From Odobenus rosmarus divergens (lineage: Eukaryota > Chordata > Mammalia > Carnivora > Odobenidae), in contig NW_004450941.1 of NCBI RefSeq assembly GCF_000321225.1, forward strand, positions 307,840 to 371,839: 64,000 nt of DNA, in the 5' to 3' direction. This document shows, piece by piece, positions 22,445 to 33,509 of this stretch; position 1 is the first letter of the stretch; each line of letters starts with the position of its first letter. The notes beneath the pieces were generated by a model. It ran no database searches. It saw nothing but the letters and a program-made list of their open reading frames with translations, and was not told where the DNA came from. Both the position numbers and the translations under genes were made by a program.

Positions 22445-22925
22445 GGTGGATTAATTTCATTAATGGTCTGAATTCTTCCCCCCTTTACACTCCTTGCCAT
22501 GCAATTCTGGAGTGCCCTCTTGCTCAGACTCTGGGAAAGCCAGAGTGTGATTTCTTTTCACAAATGGGATGTTAGTACATGTGACGCCAACAGAGGCTGG
22601 GATAGCACTTACGAGCTTGAGCTGGCTTGCTCTTGTCCCTCTGGCTTTGCCTTGCAACTGTGTCTGCGCTGGCCTGCTGGAGAGATGGGAGAGATTCATA
22701 AAGCAGAGCAGAATTGCCCCAGCTGACAAGCAGTCTACTCCAGACGTGTGCAAGAGCCTAGCCACTATTAGCACCTAGGGCACCTGAGGCTGACTACATA
22801 TGCATGAGAGAGTCCAGCTAAGATCAGCTGAACGCCAGAGAAAAATCAACTAAATAAATATGCCACTGAGGTTTTGTGTTTTGTTGTTATGTAGCGTTAT
22901 CGAGTTGATAGATAACTGAAACAGG
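22445..22925 (+). mobile_element. MLT1-like LTR (ERVL-MaLR), plus
   Basis: The right end shows the family's usual close (gccactgaggttttgtgttt .. ttgttatgtagcgttatcga .. gataactgaaacagg), preceded by a weak poly-A region (ctaaataaatatgcc). The interior (agagtgtgatttcttttcac, tttgccttgcaactgtgtct) is LTR-like. Solo LTR; no internal region seen. The subfamily is not certain. Confidence 0.5.
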
Positions 22926-22929
22926 AATG

Positions 22930-23761
22930 CGTTGGTAAGAGGGAAGAGAATGGGAAGGGGGCTTGTAATGATTAAAGTATTCCAACAAATTTCTAGAAGA
23001 CTAAAAATAGAAACACATTAACAAATGAACTTGAATATAAGAAGAAACAGCCCAGGGAATGACTGCACTGACCGCCAATTGATTTTCTAGGTCTGGTCTT
23101 GGAGTTGACAGGTACAGGTAACAGGATTTATTAGTGGTGCTGAAAACGGGGGGATTCTTTGAAAGTGTTTATGGCATAACTTCGAGAATTGCCATTAGTG
23201 TCAACTCCCCTACCAATGCAGAGTGATGAGAGGCAGAGTAACAGCAAATCCCAAATGTATTTTTAAACACATAATAGGAATGTTCTTGTCTAGGGAGATT
23301 GCATGTTGATTTTACAGCATGGGGATGCTAGCCAACAGAAATGAGGCCACGAAAAAGAGGAGGATGGGTGGAAGGAAGAGAGGAGGACGATAATATCAGT
23401 TTTACATAATGAGTTTTACATCAAGAGCTACTGTTAAAGGTGATGGAACAAAAAACAGAGGCTAATGCAGATAATGTGGGTTAGAAGGGTGACCAGCACA
23501 ATAAAACCACCCACATTTTGGAAGAAGATAGAATGAAAAGGTTTAGGTGGTGTAAGTGAATATAGTCTTCATTTTTTCAAATTGATAAATCAAGAACTAG
23601 TGATGTAGAGATATTATTTAGTACAATGGAGGCAAGCATGAGAACTAAACACAAATGTCTAACAGATTGCTCCTAGAGCAGATCTAAGAACAGAGAGGTT
23701 TGGGGTGAGAAACTTTAGTTTCCACTGTGAGTTCTTTGATCTCAGTTAATTATTTTTTTAA

Positions 23762-23793
<32 letters not shown>

Positions 23794-24410
23794 GAACAGA
23801 AACCATTCTGGATATTTAAAGAAGGAACACAATCAATACAGGAAAATACATGCTTACACATTTATATTTAGAAGCTGAAGAACAGAAGTTGAGGGTCTGC
23901 AACAGGGCTATTGATTTCAAGGTTGCACCATCATAACTACAATCCAGAAGTCAAGGATCTGTTGCTATTGCTCCTGTCACCACTGCTGCTCTAACTATGC
24001 TTTCTCATATCCACAGAAGTGTTGACTGGATAGAGTGCCCTGGAAGTTTCTAGTGAAGAGGACTTATATAGTGTGATGTGCTCTTGGTGTTTGCATGGAG
24101 AATGGAGTTAAGAATCATGGAGACCACTGAAGAAATGGTTTAACTAGCTCATGCAGGCAGTCCTCCTGTGAGGGAGAAACCAGATGCTCCACTCATGACA
24201 ACTGCATTCTTATTTCCTTCCTTGTGTACTAGTACAGTCATTATGCAGGAAATATTTTTATGATACACTAAATCAACATTACTTCTGCCTCTTGTCTTAT
24301 GTGGTAGTCAGAAAGAGATAAGAGCACAGATTTGGATTTTGACCTTCTAGTCACTAGATGGATGTTTTGGCGAGGCTGTCTACTCCAGTAAAACTTTGCT
24401 AAGCTCACTG
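22930..24410. other. Unique-looking DNA, about 1.5 kb
   Basis: No SINE, LINE or LTR landmarks except a (TG)n run. No credible coding frame. Confidence 0.45.
23764..23794. repeat. (TG)n microsatellite
   Basis: About 14 uninterrupted TG units in otherwise unique DNA, so a good single-copy marker. Confidence 0.95.
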
Positions 24411-24411
24411 T

Positions 24412-24545
24412 ATGGTGACAGATGGCAGCTACACTTGTGGTGAGCATAGCATAACATATGGAGATGCTGAATCTCTATGTTGTAGACCTGAAACTAACAT
24501 TACATTGTGCGTCAACTATACTCAAAAATTTTTTTAAAAAGAAAT
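24412..24545 (+). mobile_element. LINE-1 3' terminal fragment, plus
   Basis: tatggtgacagatggcagct, ttgtggtgagcatagcataa and gttgtagacctgaaactaac are the end of an L1 3'UTR, followed by an A-rich stretch. 5'-truncated to about 130 bases. Confidence 0.75.
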
Positions 24546-24550
24546 TACTA

Positions 24551-24755
24551 GGGGGCACCTGCGTGGCACAGTCGGTTAAGTGCCTGGCTCTTGGTTTCAG
24601 ATCAGTTCATGATCTCAGGGTCGTGGGATCGAGCCCTGCCTTGGCTCTGCACTCCATGTGGAGTCTGCTTGAGATTCTCTCCTTCTCCTTCTACTACTCC
24701 CTCTCATGCTCTTGCTCTCTCTAAAATAAATAAATAAATCTTTATTTTAAAAAAA
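24551..24755 (+). mobile_element. CAN-SINE, plus, joined to an L1 3'UTR
   Basis: Complete older-subtype SINE with left flank aaattactag (24541). The matching right repeat is not after the SINE tail but after the adjoining L1, at about 25221. Confidence 0.95.
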
Positions 24756-25222
24756 GAATCAATCAGAGAACGACGTGTATCATATGATCTCACTGATATG
24801 AGGAATTGTTAATCTCAGGAAACAAACTGAGGGTTGCTGGAGTGGTGGGGGGGGGGAGGGATGGGGTGGCTGGGTGATGGACATTGGGGAGGGTATGTGC
24901 TATGGTGAGTGCTATGAATTGTGTAAGACTGATGAATCGCAGACCTGTACCTCTGAAACAAATAATACATTATATGTTAAAAAAAAAAAGGAAGATAGTA
25001 GGAAGGGAAAAATGAAGGGGGGGAAATCGGAGGGGGAGATGAACCATGAGAGACTATGGACTCTGAGAAACAAACTGAGGGGGGAGGGGGGTGGGGGGAT
25101 GGGTTAGCCTGGTGATGGGTATTAAAGAGGGCACATATTGAATGGAGCACTGGGTGTTATACGCAAAAATGAATCATGGAACACTATATAAAAAAATTAA
25201 TTAATTTAAAAAATTTAAAAAA
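24756..25222 (+). mobile_element. Young LINE-1 3'UTR, plus
   Basis: Starts at gaatcaatcagagaacgacg and runs through the G-rich tract (24847-24890) and an internal A-rich joint (24978-24990). The second half (gatgaaccatgagagactat, gtgttatacgcaaaaatgaa) ends in an A-rich tail at about 25220. It is an uninterrupted copy of the element type that carries both assembly gaps in this window. Confidence 0.92.
24847..24893. repeat. G-rich tract of L1 3'UTR, G-quadruplex-capable
   Basis: Runs of G (ten, three, four, three, four) spaced by short loops. Several four-run combinations fit the G3+N1-7 pattern. A second such tract is at 25079-25103. Known feature of L1 3'UTRs. Confidence 0.8.
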
Positions 25223-25226
25223 TTAC

Positions 25227-25281
25227 TAGACCTTAAGATAAGTATATTATACATAGACCTTAGGGTAAGTGTACTATACAT
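25227..25281. repeat. Imperfect 27-bp tandem duplication
   Basis: agaccttaagataagtatat..tacat is followed directly by agaccttagggtaagtgtac..tacat, two units with about four differences. Confidence 0.85.
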
Positions 25282-25303
25282 TTCTTTAAAAAATTTGCTA
25301 AGG

Positions 25304-25478
25304 AGAGTGCCTGGGTGGCTCCATAAGTTGAGCATCCAGCTCAGTTTCAGCTCAGGTTATGATCTCTTGGGTTGTGAGATCGAGCCCCTTGGGAGTCTGC
25401 TTAAAGATTCAAGCCCTCTGCCCCTCCCCCCCCCACTTGTGCGTGTGCTCTCTCTCAAATAAATAAATAAATCTTTTA
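25304..25478 (+). mobile_element. CAN-SINE, plus, with internal deletion
   Basis: Head and tail present, about 25 bases missing after the B box (gagccccttgggagtctgct). Perfect 16-bp TSD aaaaaatttgctaagg at 25287 and 25479. Confidence 0.96.
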
Positions 25479-25877
25479 AAAAATTTGCTAAGGTGTCTTA
25501 TAAAGGAGAGTCAGACATTTACAAGGTTGATGAGGCAGTGCCTTGTTCATTTACAATCATTCTGTGTGTGTGTGCGTTTCCCCACAGGGAGGAATGTACC
25601 TGGCATAGCAAGATTCAGACATGCCTGGATCCTTGACCATAATACTACCTGAATCCCATAAAAATCCATGTTTTTATTTCTCATAACTACAAAATCCTAA
25701 TCTAACTTTGCAATACACAGACAGACAGCTGGGGAGTGATTCCCTATATGTGATAAAGGCATATGGAGATGGAAAAAAAAGGCAGAACTGCCCAATTCCT
25801 TAATTGCTTTTACATTAAAGAGAATAATATTAAAACTGGACAGAGTGAAACAACATGGATAAAAGGGGATGGAAGTA

Positions 25878-26003
25878 GGGGTACCTGGCTGGCTGAGTCG
25901 AAAGAGTATGGGACTCTTGATCTTAGGGTTGTGAGTTTGAGCCTCATGTTGATGTAGAGATTACTTAAAAAAATAAGTAGGAATTTTAAAAAAAGTTTTT
26001 AAA
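25878..26003 (+). mobile_element. Short CAN-SINE subtype (no CT block), plus
   Basis: tRNA-related head (ggggtacctggctggctgag), ctcttgatcttagggttgtg, then tgatgtagagattacttaaa and a tail. This subtype lacks the long CT-rich block. TSD ggggatggaagta at 25865 and about 26008. Confidence 0.93.
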
Positions 26004-26036
26004 AGGGGGGGATGGAAGTACAAGTAAGGAATTTCT

Positions 26037-26249
26037 TTTTTTTAAAAGATTTAATTTATTTATTTAGAGAGAGAGTGCATGTGTGCTAGCAGGGGGAGGG
26101 GCAAAGGTAGAAGGAGAGAGAGAATCCCAAGCAGTCTCTATGCTGAGCCAGGAGGCTAATGCGGGGCTTGATCTCATGACTCTGAGATCATGACTTGAGC
26201 CAAAATAAAGAATCAGACGCCCAACCGACTAAGCCACCCAGGCACCCCT
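26037..26249 (-). mobile_element. CAN-SINE, minus
   Basis: Poly-T tail side, purine block, reversed head cacccaggcacccc. Perfect TSD acaagtaaggaatttct at 26020 and 26250. Confidence 0.96.
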
Positions 26250-26539
26250 ACAAGTAAGGAATTTCTGAGTGAGTATCCAGACCCTTTAAAGGAGTTAAAG
26301 GCTCTATATACAGACAAATTACAGAGGTCAACATAATAACCAATTTTACCCTTGAGAAGCTGTAGAAATTAAAGAATAACCAGGAGCCTGGGATAAATAA
26401 ACAATGCTTCCTTTATTAAAAAGGGGAAAATGATGGAGTCTGGAAAACAAAGATCACTAAGTGTGAGAGTAATCTGTGGCAAGATTTCAGAATGAATTAT
26501 TCAACATATGGTTAAATGTAGCAATCTAACATAGCAGTT

Positions 26540-26727
26540 AGTTAAGAGCATGGATTCTGTCGACTATCTGGGTTCTCATCCCTGCTCTGCCATACACTGG
26601 TTGTGCGACCCTGAGTTGCTGCTTATTCTCTAAGTGTCTCAGTTTCCTCATCCCTAAAATGATAATAATTCCTATCTCATAGGGTTGTTGTGAAGATACA
26701 ATGAATTAATAAAAGTGCTCAAAACAG
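26540..26727 (+). mobile_element. MIR SINE, plus, interrupted at its 3' end
   Basis: gttaagagcatggattctgt, tgctctgccatacactggtt, cagtttcctcatccctaaaa and atagggttgttgtgaagata are the MIR core landmarks in order. Two CAN-SINEs sit in its 3' part. The MIR continues as ctcaaaacagtac at 27151. Confidence 0.85.
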
Positions 26728-26925
26728 GGGCACCTGAGTGGCTCAGTCATTAAGTGTTTGCCTTTGGCTCAGGTCATGATCCCAGGGTCCTGGGATCGAG
26801 CCCCACATCGGGCTCCCTGATCCGTGGGAAGCTTGCTTCTCCCTCTCCCACTCCCCCTGCTTGTGTTCCCTCTCTTGCTGTCTCTCTCACTCTGTCAAAT
26901 AAATAAATAAAATCTTTTTTTAAAA
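26728..26925 (+). mobile_element. CAN-SINE, plus, first of two at one target
   Basis: Complete SINE. TSD aaaagtgctcaaaacag at 26711 and 26926. The right copy is at the same time the left TSD of the next SINE. Confidence 0.97.
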
Positions 26926-26942
26926 AAAAGTGCTCAAAACAG

Positions 26943-27143
26943 GGGCGCCTGGGTGGCTCAGTCAGTTAAACGTCTGACCTCGGCTCAGGTCATGATCTCA
27001 GGGTCCTGGGATCAAGCCCTGCATCTGGCTCCCTGCTCAGTGGGGAGCCTGCTTCTCCCTCTCCTCCCTGCTTGTGCTCTCTCTCGCTATCTCTGTCTCT
27101 CTCTCAGATAAATAAATAAAATCTTTAAAAAAAAACCAACAAC
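26943..27143 (+). mobile_element. CAN-SINE, plus, second at the same target
   Basis: Complete SINE flanked by aaaagtgctcaaaacag (26926) and aaaaatgctcaaaacag (27144). This second insertion reused the same target sequence. Confidence 0.97.
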
Positions 27144-27337
27144 AAAAATGCTCAAAACAGTACTATATACTTTTATATAATAATAATTACATGTTATTAT
27201 ATTTAGAAAGCACTTGGAGAAGTGATGACCACTAAAAATCAGTTTGAGCTAAGAACAGTGCATCCAAGCTAGTTGTACTTCCTTTTTGATAGCATTTCCC
27301 TATTTTAAAAACTCATGTTATTTCAATAGGGCATTTG

Positions 27338-27527
27338 GGGGTACCTGGGTGACTCAGTTGGTTAAGCCTCCAACTCTTGGTTTCAGCTCAGGTCGTGATC
27401 TCGGGATCCTGGGATCAAGCCCTGCATCAGGCTCTGTGCTCAATGCAGAGTCTTCTTGAGATTCTCTTTCTCTCTCCCTCCCCCCTCTCTAAAATGAATA
27501 AATAAATCTTAAAAAAAAAACAAAAAC
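27338..27527 (+). mobile_element. CAN-SINE, plus
   Basis: Head gggtacctgggtgactcag, older subtype (ccaactcttggtttcagc), A tail. TSD agggcatttg at 27328 and 27528. Confidence 0.95.
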
Positions 27528-27675
27528 AGGGCATTTGACCTGATCCCTCATTTCATCCTGAGACCTGGACCCATGGTAGAGGAAGTGGATGTGGAGTTGA
27601 ACAGCAATTAGATGTCATGGAAAGAACATGGGTGTATGGATTAGATTTGAAACCTGAGTCTGCAACTTCTCATTA

Positions 27676-27873
27676 AAAAAATGTTTTTAAAGATTTATTT
27701 ATTTGAGAGTGTGCATGCACGTGCATGAGCACAGGGCAAGGGACAGAGGGAGAGGAAGACTGCCCCCTGAGCACGGAGGCCTATGCGGGCTCGATCTCAT
27801 GACTCTGAGATCATGACCTGAGCTGAAATCAAGAGCCAGTTGCTTAACCAACTGAGCCACCCAAGTGACCCCC
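27676..27873 (-). mobile_element. CAN-SINE, minus, inside MIR
   Basis: Tail side tttttaaagatttatttatt and reversed head cacccaagtgaccccc. Older subtype (gagctgaaatcaagagccag in reverse). Confidence 0.94.
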
Positions 27874-27879
27874 AAAATT

Positions 27880-28089
27880 TTTTTTAAAACTTATTTATTT
27901 ATTTATTTTAGAGAGAGAGAAAGGATGTGTGTGCGTTAGCAGGGTGAGGGGCAGAGAGAGAGGGAAAGAAGCAGACTCTCTGCAGAGCATGGAGCCCTTA
28001 TGCGGGGCTCCACCTCAGGACCCTGAGATCATGACCGGAGCTGAAACCAAGAGTTGGAGGCTTAACTGACTGAGCCACCCAGGTGCCCC
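27880..28089 (-). mobile_element. CAN-SINE, minus, adjacent to previous
   Basis: Tail side ttttaaaacttatttattta, body, and reversed head cacccaggtgcccct. Flanking aaaattttt / taaaattttg may be its TSD. Confidence 0.94.
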
Positions 28090-28204
28090 TCAGTAAAATT
28101 TTGAATAAATTTTTTAAAGTCTTTGATATTCAGCTCGATCATGTATAAAATAGGGCTAATCATATCTACCTTGCAGGGCTACGGTAGGGATTTGTTGTTC
28201 ATGG

Positions 28205-29567
28205 ATGGTGCATCAAGTAGGAGTTTGGTTGGGATAATTGCAATAGCTCCTTCTATCCCTACATTTTTTTGTTACCATCATCTGTATTGAATGAATTAAC
28301 TTTGCGGGGTATATCTTATTATACGTAATAATTTCTATGAATGAGTTATTTGGCAGCATTTTGTGAACCTATTATCTATATCACCCTCCTTCTCCTCACC
28401 AAGAAATGTCTCTACTGAAGTGAATATTAAAAATTCATGGACCCTTCAACTGGCCACAATTCCCTGACTCTGTGAGACTATTGCACTGCTTCTTTCTGGT
28501 GATAAGAAAAAGACCATTATACATAGAAGAAATTACTCCAAGCAAATAATGTACAATAGTTGGATAATTATAGTGAGAAGCAAATTGAAAAGTCAATTTT
28601 CATAATTAGTCTCTGAAAGGTTGTGGCTCAAAGATTTTCATGCAATGGAGAACTTTGTATGTGGCAAGAATTATTAAGTTGATATCCCTCTTAACCAACA
28701 TCATACATGAGGCACTTTCAGATTAACACAAGTTGAAATAGTTCAAAGAAGCATTTCCACTTCATATTGTTAATCCGGGTGATGAATTTTTAAGTACTGA
28801 TCACTAGGCCATAGATTGGGTGATTTGTATTTGGAATATGTAAGAGACAAGAGACTTCTAGCTGATGTTTTTAAATGCGATGACCTCTGATACATGTCAC
28901 CCATTGCTCATCACCTATGGCACACATCACGCCTGTGATGGGGAAGAGTCCTCATTGTAGATTCAAGATAGATGTTGTTTTTCATTTTGACTGTGTGAAA
29001 TGTAACTTTGGTCAGTCAAAATCATAGAGCACTAAAATAACTTACAGATAAAACTGATCCTGCTGCTGAAAAGGAAAGGGTAAATAATATTTTTGCCCCC
29101 TTTTTTTGGCCTGGAATAGCCAGATGAAATGTGCTCATTGTTTCTCCCTTTACTGTGCCCAAATAGCTACCTTTATATAGCCAAAGGAGAGTTGGGCTCT
29201 GATCTCTTGGTGCAGACAAAATTCATACCTTGTCAGTTTTTTCTTTCCCTTACTTCTTCAATCAATACCACTTGTATACAGTCACTATTCGTTTCTGCTA
29301 CATGTCACTCATCTTCTCCTTCACACCCTCTACTCCTGTCATACCAAATTAGCTGTTCTCTAAATAACTCATGTTCTTTCATTGCCCTGTCTCCTCCTTT
29401 GTTCATGCTGTCCACTCTTCCTGAAAGTCCTTCCCCTCTGGGGATGTTTCTCTACACTACCTGTCCAGCCTGAGTTTGAAATGAGAAATAGAAATGAGAG
29501 CTTCTGTTTATATTAGCAGTGATCATATGGCACATTAAATCTTTTCATTCACAAGTAAAGCATCCTA
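28205..29567. other. Unique-looking DNA, about 1.36 kb
   Basis: No recognisable element. A plus-strand frame at 29129-29473 (114 codons) overlaps a minus-strand one, is S/P/L-rich, lacks a motif and is not credible as a gene. Candidate for conserved noncoding sequence only by absence of repeats. Confidence 0.45.
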
Positions 29568-29585
29568 GGATTTTCACCAATTCTT

Positions 29586-29772
29586 TTTTTTAAAGATTTT
29601 ATTTATTTATTTTTGAGAGAAAGAGAGAGCACATGAGTTGGAGGAAGGAGCAGAGGGAGAAGCAGACTCCCCGCTGGGCAGGGAGCCCGACGTGGAGCTC
29701 GATCCCAGGACCCTGGGATCATGACCTGAGCCAAAGGCAGACGCTTAACTGACTGAGCCACCCAGGCGCCCC
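29586..29772 (-). mobile_element. CAN-SINE, minus, young
   Basis: Close to consensus. Perfect 18-bp TSD ggattttcaccaattctt at 29568 and 29773. Confidence 0.97.
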
Positions 29773-29789
29773 GGATTTTCACCAATTCT

Positions 29790-30915
29790 TAAATACCATA
29801 TCATCCCACCACAAAACGTACACACTCCGATAAGAGGACAACAGCTGAGGCAGAGAGGGTACACTGGGCAGATGGCTAGACTCACTTGCTAGCTAAGCAA
29901 CGGGTCCTTTACATAAGCCTCGCAACACATTAAGTCAAGTCCTGGCCTCAGCAAAATTATACAAATGATAGATAGAAGGAAGGATAGTCATAAAGCTTCT
30001 TGAGTGATAAACTACATAATTTTGAGCTACATCATTGACCCAATCTCCCAACTTGGAACAGGGCAAAAGGAATAGAAAGAATAACAAAAGGTTTGGAGAG
30101 AAAATAAGTAAAAGTGACCTTGGCAGGGCAGGATGAATTTGCAGCCAGGTGTTGAAACAAATAGCACACAGCTGCACATCTATTTGAAAATGATTATGCA
30201 AATAAAATGAGGAAAACTACTCTTGATACACCATGAGTGGTACCTCATGGTGCTCAGTGTACTCCTACAGACACACCACGGTTGGCAGCTACCAGAGTCC
30301 TTTCCAGAAACAGTACTGACTCTCGCTCATTTCCACAGGCTCCAGTCCACTGGGGGACCACAGATCTCTCTGTTCTGGCCACAGCGCTCTGGCTTGGTTC
30401 CGAATAAGGAGCATAGGGGAAATGGTGGTTATCCGAATTGCCCCAGCTGCCGTTCCTGTCACAATACAGTCTGTCTTCACTGTGGGGGACTTCACAGACC
30501 TGTCACTCATACAGTCTCCCTTGCAGCTGTGGGGAACTCAGCCTTCTGGGAATTTCCTCTAGTGAGCGAGGTAAGCTTGTAAGGTAATAATATATAGGAC
30601 ACGGAATGAATTACAACCTAGATTTCTGCTGGCTAGGTATCTTCAAGTTCTCTAGCCCTATAGGGTTACCTTTCCCTCACATATTTAATTTAAAAATGCT
30701 ACAGACTCACTTATAGAGGAAAACAAAGACTCCATCCTTCCAATACTTCAGAGGGCTTACAGATCTCCTAGTTCCTCACGTCTTGCCACATTTTCTTGCT
30801 TATGTTGAATTCTCTGTCTTACCTAAATCTCGTTTCTCCACCCTATATTGATCTGGACATGTAACCTAACTAGTTGCAAGATTAAGCAAATTTTTTTAAA
30901 AGACATCCAATTATT
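29790..30915. other. Unique-looking DNA, about 1.1 kb
   Basis: No element recognised. A 119-codon plus-strand frame (30223-30582) is followed by gagcgag|gtaagc, which resembles a splice donor. The frame has no motif and no matching acceptor was found, so no exon is called. The segment 30240-30580 is more GC-rich than its surroundings and could be an unidentified LTR. Confidence 0.4.
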
Positions 30916-31041
30916 GGGACACCTGGTTGGCTCAGTCAGTGGAGCATGCAACTCTTAATCTTGGGGCTGTAAGTTCGAGCTCCACATTGGGTGGAGAGAT
31001 GGCTTAAAAATAAAATCCTAAAACAAAACAAAACAAAAAAC
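30916..31041 (+). mobile_element. Short CAN-SINE subtype, plus
   Basis: gggacacctggttggctcag, gcatgcaactcttaatcttg, ttgggtggagagatggctta and an (AAAAC)n tail. No CT block. Confidence 0.93.
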
Positions 31042-31044
31042 CCT

Positions 31045-32854
31045 CCAGTTACAGACGTCCTGTATTTTATCTGGCAACCGTAAACTTAACATCTTTTCTC
31101 TTGAGTCATGCAAAATACCTCTCTCACAGAGACAGGTGTGCATAGCATATAGAAGGTCCAGGGGTAATAGAGGGGAGTTACAGAACAGCAAATTTTACTT
31201 AAAATCTGAATTATGCATTTCTGTTTTTTAAGTGCCGTGGCCAGTCAGATTATAGCAAAGCTTGCACTTGATGACTTGGCCCCTCAGCAAGGGGAAAAAA
31301 AGAGGGACAGACAGGTTTTTTCCTGCCTTGTTGCTAAACCCTGTCTGTCCCTCTTTCTCCTCTTAATTATCAACACTAACCCATTCCCAAGGGTCATAAG
31401 GTGGCTGGGGGCTGCAGAGGGGAGCCTTGGCTTTCACACATTAAGTAACCATCGAGTTATTTTCCCAGATAAAAACATTATACTCCTAAGAAGCCAGCTG
31501 ATCAGCTTTAAAAGTATCTTTTTTTTCCCTCTTCTCCATTATATAATTAAACAACAAAGGGAGGAAAATGCAACACGATGTGTGACAAAGTATAGAATGA
31601 ACAATGAAACAGAGCAGGCCTTCACAGCAAAACTGATAGGACAGTCTGAGCTTAAGCACTGAAGGGTAAGTAGGACCTTCCCAAATCCAGACTGGATACG
31701 AGGCCTCCCAAGCAGCTTTACATTTTTGTAAAGCTTTTTTTTTTTTCACATTGAGTTCTCCTCGTGGGAATTGATTGAAGTTGCCAGAGAGTTACTATTC
31801 TTTCCACTTCGTTTTGTTTACGTTGTATGTGAAGTAAGTATTTAAATATCCTTGATTGACTTGAGGAAAGGAAAAAAATTCAAGGGAATTGAAAATCAAA
31901 GGCACCATTTAAAGCGTAGCAGTTCTGTTCTTGCATGTTGAAAACAGGGTCTCAAGACAAAGATTTTCTGGCACAGAGCACCTTAGTTCCAGTTCCTTGG
32001 GGGAGGAAGTGCTTTCTCTTTGGATGAAGATGTGCTCCCAATTACCTATGTGGGTATGACAACCCTGAACAGCCAAAGTTGATTTTAGACGGCTGAATTC
32101 AATAATACGGAGTCAAATCCATGGTTCTGCAATGTGTGTGAAAGACGTGTCTTGAAGGCTACTCTGTAAAAATTTTAAGAGCAATGTGGATTTTTATAGG
32201 TCTTAAGGATTCCAGGATTGTTAAACCTGAAAACTTCCCCTAGCAGCCACAGATCAATCCGACTGGACAAGTCTTCCCAAAACAATCATCCTGCTTCTTG
32301 TGCACAAGAGAGGGCTATCAGTTTTTTTCTGCTTTGGTATCCTGAATACTTAGAACAAAAGTAAGCCATAACAGAATGACAATCCTATAAAAATACAGGG
32401 ATAGATACTACCTGGAAATTCCTAATAAATGAGCTTCATACAAAAACCCCATTTACCAGCTACGTCTGATCCAAACCCCAAAGGTAATTTGGAATCACAT
32501 TAATTATTTTTATTCCATTAGTAACATATTAGAGATACAAACACCCTCAGTCTTTCCTGTTTATTAGACTTTTAAACTTGTACTTGATACAGTAGTTACC
32601 TCAAGATGTGAATTTCACCAACAAATAATTAATATATATTAAACTAGACAAAGCAACCATGCTAAAAGGAAGTCAATAATATGCTAATTTAAAAAGACTT
32701 TTTGCTACGCCTGGAGGGGAACCAGAAATTAGATTTTAGCTTCATGGGAAAAGAGAAAAATGATCAACAACTAGCCCCTCTACCTCTTCCTTCCAATTTC
32801 TCATCCCAGAAAACGAATTCTTGTTGAGGAGGGAGGTTTATTTCACTGGGTGTT
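31045..32854. other. Unique-looking DNA, about 1.8 kb, contains a strong hairpin
   Basis: The longest stretch without a recognised transposon. The 149-codon frame at 31213-31662 has no motif and crosses the hairpin; it is not called as a gene. A poly-T run lies at about 31734. Confidence 0.5.
31299..31356. ncRNA. Hairpin candidate, 17-bp perfect stem
   Basis: The left arm aaagagggacagacagg (31299-31315) is the exact reverse complement of cctgtctgtccctcttt (31340-31356). After one mismatch three more A:T pairs extend towards a loop of about 16 bases. The arms are not simple sequence. Size and shape resemble a small miRNA precursor, although a typical precursor has a slightly longer stem (about 22 pairs or more). 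Expression is unknown; it could equally be a remnant of a palindromic DNA element. Confidence 0.3.
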
Positions 32855-33218
32855 CTCTGAGCACTGACTCAGTGCTGGGCTTGTCCTCGGTATGGACTCA
32901 GAGATGAATGTCAGGCTTCCTTCCTTTAGGAACTCCCAGTCTATTGAGGGAAGTAGACACATAAACAGGCAAATTGCGATATCGTGGTAAAGAAGGGACC
33001 GAAGTGTGTATGGAAGGGATAGGCAAAGTACACTTCATCATATATGTAGAAAATCAGAGATGCCTAAAAAAAAAAATTAAGATTCTGAATCTGTCATGGT
33101 GAGGAACCCACTTGCTTTGTCCTTAACGATTGGTATGGGCCACTAAAAATAGTAGGTCAGCCCCTGGCAGAGAATAAAGAGATTTGAAGGGTGTGGTATT
33201 TTTTAAAAGATATATATA

Positions 33219-33387
33219 ATTTTTTAAGATTTTATTTATTTATTTGAGAGAGAGACCATGAGAGAGAGAAAGCATGAGACGGGGGAGGGTCAGTGGGGAG
33301 CCCAGTGCAGGACTCAATCCTGGGATTTCGGAATCACAACCTGAGCCAAAGGCAGACACTTAACCGACTGAGCCACCCAGGTGCCCT
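33219..33387 (-). mobile_element. CAN-SINE, minus, body shortened
   Basis: Tail side ttttttaagattttatttat, shortened purine block, and reversed head cacccaggtgccct. Confidence 0.93.
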
Positions 33388-33401
33388 TTTTTCTTTTTTC
33401 T

Positions 33402-33509
33402 TTAAAAAAATTTTTTTTTAATTAATCTCTATACCCAATGTGGGGCTCAAATTCACAACCCCAAGATCAAGAGTCGCATGCTCCACCAACTGAGTCAGCC
33501 AGGCACCCC
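33402..33509 (-). mobile_element. Short CAN-SINE subtype, minus
   Basis: taatctctatacccaatgtg, attcacaaccccaagatcaa, tcgcatgctccaccaactga and ccaggcacccct: the reversed tRNA-like subtype without a CT block, directly after another SINE. Confidence 0.92.

Larger units (their letters stand above)
27605..28200 (+). mobile_element. MIR, plus, split by two SINEs
   Basis: The 5' part at 27605-27675 (ggaaagaacatgggtgtatg, gaaacctgagtctgcaactt) and the 3' part at 28105-28200 (cgatcatgtataaaataggg, ctaccttgcagggctacgg) are consecutive MIR segments with two minus-strand CAN-SINEs between them. Confidence 0.65.

Noticed and set aside
30223..30582. 119-codon frame ending near a splice-donor-like gcgag|gtaagc, a possible exon
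   Set aside because: No acceptor, motif or recognisable homology; the opposite strand has an equally good frame. Would need RNA or conservation evidence.
31213..31662. 149-codon plus-strand frame in unique DNA
   Set aside because: No motif, no splice-site context, leucine/serine/isoleucine-rich, and it passes through the hairpin; best treated as chance.
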